This document shows, one piece after another, positions 59,230-64,000 of a stretch of 64,000 nt of DNA (the first letter of the stretch is position 1; every line of letters begins with the position of its first letter). Below the pieces are notes generated by a model that worked only from the letters and a program-made list of their open reading frames with translations, was not told the DNA's origin and did no database searches. Origin of the DNA: Gyrodactylus bullatarudis (taxonomy: Eukaryota; Platyhelminthes; Monogenea; Gyrodactylidea; Gyrodactylidae); NCBI GenBank assembly GCA_012064415.1, contig SSNU01000221.1, forward strand, positions 36,876 through 100,875, given 5' to 3'. A program made the position numbers and the translations under genes.

Positions 59230-59438
59230 TTTTTCCAAATCACTACCCGTGTAATATTCATGTAAGCTTCAGAAAATACTTCGTTTAGCACTTATTTGAT
59301 AGAATTTGAACGTCCAATTGCCTGTTATACCTTCAAATATAGCCTATTCTTGGATCAAAAAATGACCCAAACCGTGTGATAGACAAAAAATTCAATGAAA
59401 TTGAAAGTAACGAAAAAAATTGTCTTGGACTCTGAGGG
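59230..59438 (-). mobile_element. piggyBac-type MITE, one-ended copy
   Basis: Terminal repeat TTGGACTCTGAGGG at 59425-59438 followed by TTAA (59439-59442). Read on the minus strand the interior matches 23430-23930 in order (TTTGTCTATCA, GATCCAAGAATAGGCTAT, AAACGAAGTATTTTCTG). The other end is lost. Confidence 0.75.
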
Positions 59439-59442
59439 TTAA

Positions 59443-62400
59443 AATTAGCTTGGGTAAAAAATTAACCCGAATTTACATTCTAGGGCTGACTTTGATTTCG
59501 AACTTTAGAGGATAGTTAATCCAAATATTGTTGACAAAATTTAAGGCTCAAAGAATTGATTTCATTGGTATTGATTGCATAAAATTTCTAGTGTTTGATT
59601 TGATAAACTAAGAATAAATTCCCATGGAAATAACTTGAGAAAGATTTCTCATTTATGATTTCAATGTCTCTAGAAGTATATGAATTCCTTTACCCCCTTG
59701 TAAACATTTAACAAATCTAACTAGATCTTCAATAGATTACTTAAAAGTAGATACCTTTATCTTTTATCGTGTGATTTATAAAATAGAATATTCTCTTTGA
59801 TATAACTCATAATTTATTGGATAATTTATTAATATGGAATTTGGTCATAAGACTTCCTTGGATATTTTTCTAAGAAAATACTCATCTAATAAGAGAACCT
59901 TTTTTCCAAAGACTCTTCTAGATTTGTCGCTTTTGAGGACCTTCTTCAATTAGGAGAAGCTATCTATAAACTTTTAATTTTGTAGCTGGTTTCATATTTT
60001 TAGAAATTATTAGTTTGATAATTTTCACAGGTACTCTTAAATTTTGAATAGTTTTCAGATCTGGACTAATAGAAAGACTAAAAGTTTTAGATTCCTGAGA
60101 AGAAAGTACAGATTGAGGACGTTCAATGAATAATTTCATATCTTAGGACCAAAAATATTTTTATCTAGATTGTAACAAAATGAGCCGACGAATTAAAATT
60201 TAAAAATGAAAATTTGAATTTTGTTTACTTCCCGAAAATCAATGTCAACTAGCTCTTTTTTATCTAAGTTTTATTATAATAATTATTATTCTGTATTTCG
60301 TCATAAAAATATTGTCCAAAGTGTATTTTTTCGGATGCCCATTGCTCAGTCATCCAATAAATGCACCAGAATGTCTATTTCCTCCTAAAAATAATGGCAG
60401 TTTTAATCATTTCTAATTTTTTAGATGAGGAACAAGTCTAGTGTGAAAAAATCTATTAATCGAACTACCGTATTTAGTTGATGGTATTTTTACATCATTC
60501 TTGAAATGATGATACCTGTCGGAATGAGAAAAATGATCTGATCTGAAAATGATTGTCATTTAGCTGACAGAACAGAACCAAGTTCAAGATTCTGCAGATT
60601 CTACAATAACATAAAGGGATAGGGATCTGATAAAGTTTTTCCTTACGTCTTATTGGCATTTCACAAGGAAAGAAAGGGAAAAATTATTTTGATAGATGAT
60701 CAGAAATGAATTAACAAAATATCTGCCTCTATATATGTAGCTCTGTTGTTATACGAGGAAACGAAAAGGTAGTACATGAAAGATCTAAACACCTGTCAAA
60801 TAATGGATGTAATTCATTCTCTACTTAAGTGTTATCCGTTTTGTTTTTAACTTTTCATTAAGCCTTTATATTTTTTTTCAGATGATGAACTATGAACAAG
60901 GAAATAACAAATGCTTTTATTTGATGTTTCTCCAGGAGAAAGGTTCGAGTTATCTAAAATAACTTGATATATCATAATTTATTTGCATTTTCATAAATGT
61001 TACTTATCCATTATCCTTGTGAACGCCAGATATATACTAATAAATACAATACCTTTGATCTAAACACCCTTTTAAATATTAATTTCAATCTGGATTCGAG
61101 GCCAACGGTAAAAAATACGATTTCTTATTAACCCGAAAACTACAAATTGAAATATCTCAAATTCTAATTGATAAGGGCAAAATTTCCATAATAAATAATA
61201 ACAGTCCTAGTTACAATCTGTATATTACACAAGATAAGAGTTAATGATTTTATAATCAAAATACGATACTATTTTGCAGATCGTTTTCAAAATTTTGAAA
61301 TTGAAATTTGAAAAAAATCCAGTTAGATTTCTTCTAATGCCTATTTCGTAAATCATTTCTGCATTAAAATTTTTTACTGAACGAAAAAAATTAAGCTTAT
61401 TCGATATCTACTCAATACGATTGAGAAGATTTAAAGAGTAATTAAAAGTGAGATTTTTTTCAGATCTATGAATAAAGGGATTTTTTTCCAATCGCAAACT
61501 TTCGAAAACGATCTGCAAAATGGTAGAGCTATTCTGAATGGCACTAAAAAATTCTAATTATTGCTTGAAGGTATATATCTCTTTTATCTAACCCTTAAGA
61601 ATTATTTTTTAGAGTCATGTAGCTATTACACACTAAATTCGAATCATACCTCTAATATTGATCCTAAATATCAGAGTATTAAACCTTTGAAGTCAAAAAA
61701 TTGGAAATCCAATTGGAATTCAAAATTCAAAAACTGGCCTCATATTGGCCAAATAGAACTAAATATGCTGATTGAAAACTAATTGATTTCATGTATGCAA
61801 AATTCGATCGTATGAGAAAATAAACTTGAAATTTTTTTCTTCTCGACAATTTAGAGCAAACGTTTGTCTCATTTTGAAAGGTGTAAGGAATGACAAGAAA
61901 TATTTCCACAAGTGTCTACACATTAGAAGCTTGGATCAAGAATTCTCACCACTTGTGCGAAATAAATATAGCCACTGTACAATTTAAAAAATTCAATTTT
62001 GTTCGTTAGAATAAATTTACTCTAGAATTTTAATGAATTTATTTAAATAAATAGCCATTTGGGAAATCATCTTTGGCGTGAAAGAGTTTCCAAGATTGAA
62101 TATTTATGGAATATTTTAAAATAAATTTCAGCTTTTAGCCATTACATAGAATTCTAAATTCTCTCGTATAAAGGATCTAATACATCAAATGCTAATAGAA
62201 TGACACACTTGGATATATCAAAGTAACTTGAAAACTTCTAACCCACATTGCTATGTATTCGAGATGATAATTATTATTTACTTTCCAGACATATCATCAT
62301 ATACACCCTCATCATTTGTCCTGGAAGTTTTTCCTACATATCATATGATTCTGTCCTAATGAGTCTTAATGTCTTACTTTAGAATCAAGAGGGGTTTTCA

Positions 62401-62657
62401 ACATCTAATAAAAGAAGAAATCTTTCATTGTATTAAGATTCTGGTTGATTTTTTTACTTGTCTGTGAATATCTTGGGAACAGTTTAACCATAAATTTGCA
62501 AGGTATAATTGAGAGAATCTTCAGAATCTCAAAAACTTGCTAGAATAGAAAGAAAAACTCCTTATCTTGGATTTTATTGTAGAATATTATAAAAATGACT
62601 CATTTAAATACTGACCAGAACTGATTTTAAATCGTAATTTAAGAAAAATTTTAGAAG
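59443..62657. other. Intergenic, nothing recognised
   Basis: AT-rich. A family A trace (AATGTCAACTAGCTCTTTTT) is at about 60240. A TTTTTTTTCAG followed by a 26-codon open stretch at 60883 could be a terminal exon but is unsupported. Confidence 0.35.
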
Positions 62658-62661
62658 TTAA

Positions 62662-63720
62662 CCCTTGTATGGAAAATGTAGACCCCAGGGCAACTTTGAA
62701 TGGATATAACTTTTTTTTACAATTTTTCTGTATGAATTTTTAATATAGCTTCGAAAAGTTTGATATATAAAAAAATGGGGATAAACGGGGTCTAAAAGAG
62801 ACCCCACACTGTTTCTTGTTTTCAAACAGGATTTTTTGAATAAAAAAACTCATCTCTTACAATCGAATCATCATTTTATTCATGGACAGAAGAAAAAGAC
62901 CTATTCCCTTTGCTCTCGCTATCCAGAAAGAAAACGGAGGTGGATATAAATATCTCTTTATTTTGGAGTCTTTAAGCATAAATATATGGAATTCGAAGAT
63001 TTATGTGGAGATGATTTCGGAGGTTACCAGGTTGTCAAAGAATCAATGAGATATTCTATATTTACAATCATCAAACAGTACATAATATTTGATAATAAAT
63101 CATTTCAAGATATTTGTCAAAAATACTTGCTCCAAAATGCTTTGTATTTCAAGAGCAAATCACTGTTGATGAAAAACTGATTTCTTTTCGCGGTAGATGT
63201 CCATTCAGAGCTTACATGAAGAGTAAAAAAATAAACCAGTCGTTATGATGTCAACATTGCATCAAAATCCAGATGACAATGGACCTAAGCCTGATATTAT
63301 CAAATAATATAACGAAACCAAAAGACACATTAGACCAGTATGTAACAAATTACTCTTGTAGAAGATCTTTCATTATTCTTGACCTCGCTGCATATAATGC
63401 CTATGTTTTATCCAGCCTAAAATGTCCTGAATCGCTGAATAAAATGAAGAGAATTCTTGAGAGTTATGAGTATGCAGTTAATGAAGAAGCCAGAAAATAT
63501 CCCCACAGAGAATAGAAAATGAAGCACAACCGAATAAAATAGAGCAAACCCAGTCAATGCTCGTTGTTATGTATGTCCAAACTCAGTCGATAGAAAGGTA
63601 TAAATAAATTGCCAAAAATGCAAAATAAACATTTCCAAGAGATATATGATTTATATCTGTGAAGATTGTCATCTTAAAACCTTTGATAAAATAAAATTAT
63701 TCATTTTATAATTCTTTCAG
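62662..63720 (+). pseudogene. piggyBac transposase relic with 5' end
   Basis: TTAA at 62658-62661 followed by CCCTTGTATGG and a hairpin GGGGTCT-AAAAG-AGACCCC (62787-62805) mark a piggyBac-type 5' end. Downstream, broken frames carry transposase landmarks: ITVDEKLISFRGRCPFRAYM near 63162-63221, a DNGPKPDIIK...NETK stretch near 63274, and TLDQYVTNYSC followed by LDLAAYNAYVLS within 63273-63515. A Cys-rich tail (CYVCPNS..., INCQKCK) lies near 63560-63640. Stops and frameshifts interrupt it and parts of the catalytic core are missing. Confidence 0.78.
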
Positions 63721-64000
63721 CATTAAAAATGTCGAAAAATATTCAGAAACTATCTTAGGGTCTGAAAGACTCCATTTGTTAAATATGTAATTTTCGTGAT
63801 TCTGATTTGCTGAATAAACACGAGTTATATTTAATTTTAGGTCATTTTTCTCAATTGTAAACTTTTTCAAAATAGCTAATAAATGGCCGGACATTTCACA
63901 GTCATCAACATTTGAGTTCCTGAAATCTATTCCGATTGTAGGGTCTCATTCTTTCCTCGGGTATATTTAGATATTTTTTTGAGCTGCAAGGAAATTCTTC
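63721..64000. other. Window end, nothing recognised
   Basis: Possible 3' flank of the piggyBac relic (TAGGGTCTC near 63940), but no terminal repeat with TTAA is seen before the window ends. Confidence 0.3.

Noticed and set aside
58869..59288. 139-codon plus-strand frame
   Set aside because: Composition is that of AT-rich chance reading and its end runs into the piggyBac-type MITE.
1..64000. CRISPR arrays, operons, bacterial promoters or ribosome binding sites
   Set aside because: The sequence is eukaryotic; no regularly spaced direct repeats with unique spacers were seen.

Overview
This is an AT-rich, intron-containing animal nuclear window, shown by spliceosomal GT...AG introns, AATAAA signals and metazoan gene families. 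The species cannot be named from the sequence. Two clues narrow it. The large gene has extremely short 5' introns (33-57 nt) and multi-kilobase 3' introns. The repeats include Penelope-like, Ty3/gypsy and piggyBac relics. Short 5' and long 3' introns are known in flatworms, but a small arthropod or another invertebrate is equally possible.

There are only four host genes I can support. (1) A Ser/Asn-rich basic protein on the minus strand at 4577-5317, function unknown. (2) A single-exon RING-finger protein at 7747-9498 (+). (3) TRAPPC11 (foie gras/gryzun), the TRAPPIII trafficking subunit, on the minus strand from 29389 to 12632. I resolved it into 20 exons by reading splice sites and phases; all junctions agree except around exons 6-8, where there is an in-frame TGA, a lost GT donor and a one-base phase clash. 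(4) Head-to-head with it, 885 bp away, a single-pass type I membrane protein at 30275-31924 (+) of unknown family.

The rest is mobile-element debris. Positions 1-3156 hold a decayed Ty3/gypsy element whose gag region is duplicated as a near-perfect 1229-bp inverted repeat around a 333-bp spacer; both arms carry the same frameshifts. A foldback family with conserved ends is present in more than a dozen places, with palindromic cores at 5.6-6.1, 34.5-35.1 and 48.5-49.1 kb. A 501-bp piggyBac-type MITE with TTAA target sites lies in TRAPPC11 intron 11 and has three relatives. A broken piggyBac transposase with its 5' end occupies 62.7-63.7 kb. A small MITE with GATACCCCAA ends occurs at 26.8 and 38.1 kb. 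Penelope-like relics include a GIY-YIG endonuclease piece at 53.4 kb and two hammerhead-like, palindrome-flanked elements at 43.5 and 49.6 kb. A transposon ORF with an internal deletion is at 58.1-58.6 kb, and a tRNA-like SINE head is at 57.8 kb.

The most unusual unexplained items are: a three-copy repeat encoding a conserved Tyr/Asn-rich peptide, arranged as inverted pairs at 35.6 and 57 kb; a cluster of GCTAATT palindromes 3' of the RING gene; and the hammerhead-like elements. East of 32 kb I find no complete host gene, only one orphan exon candidate at 46556-46657.
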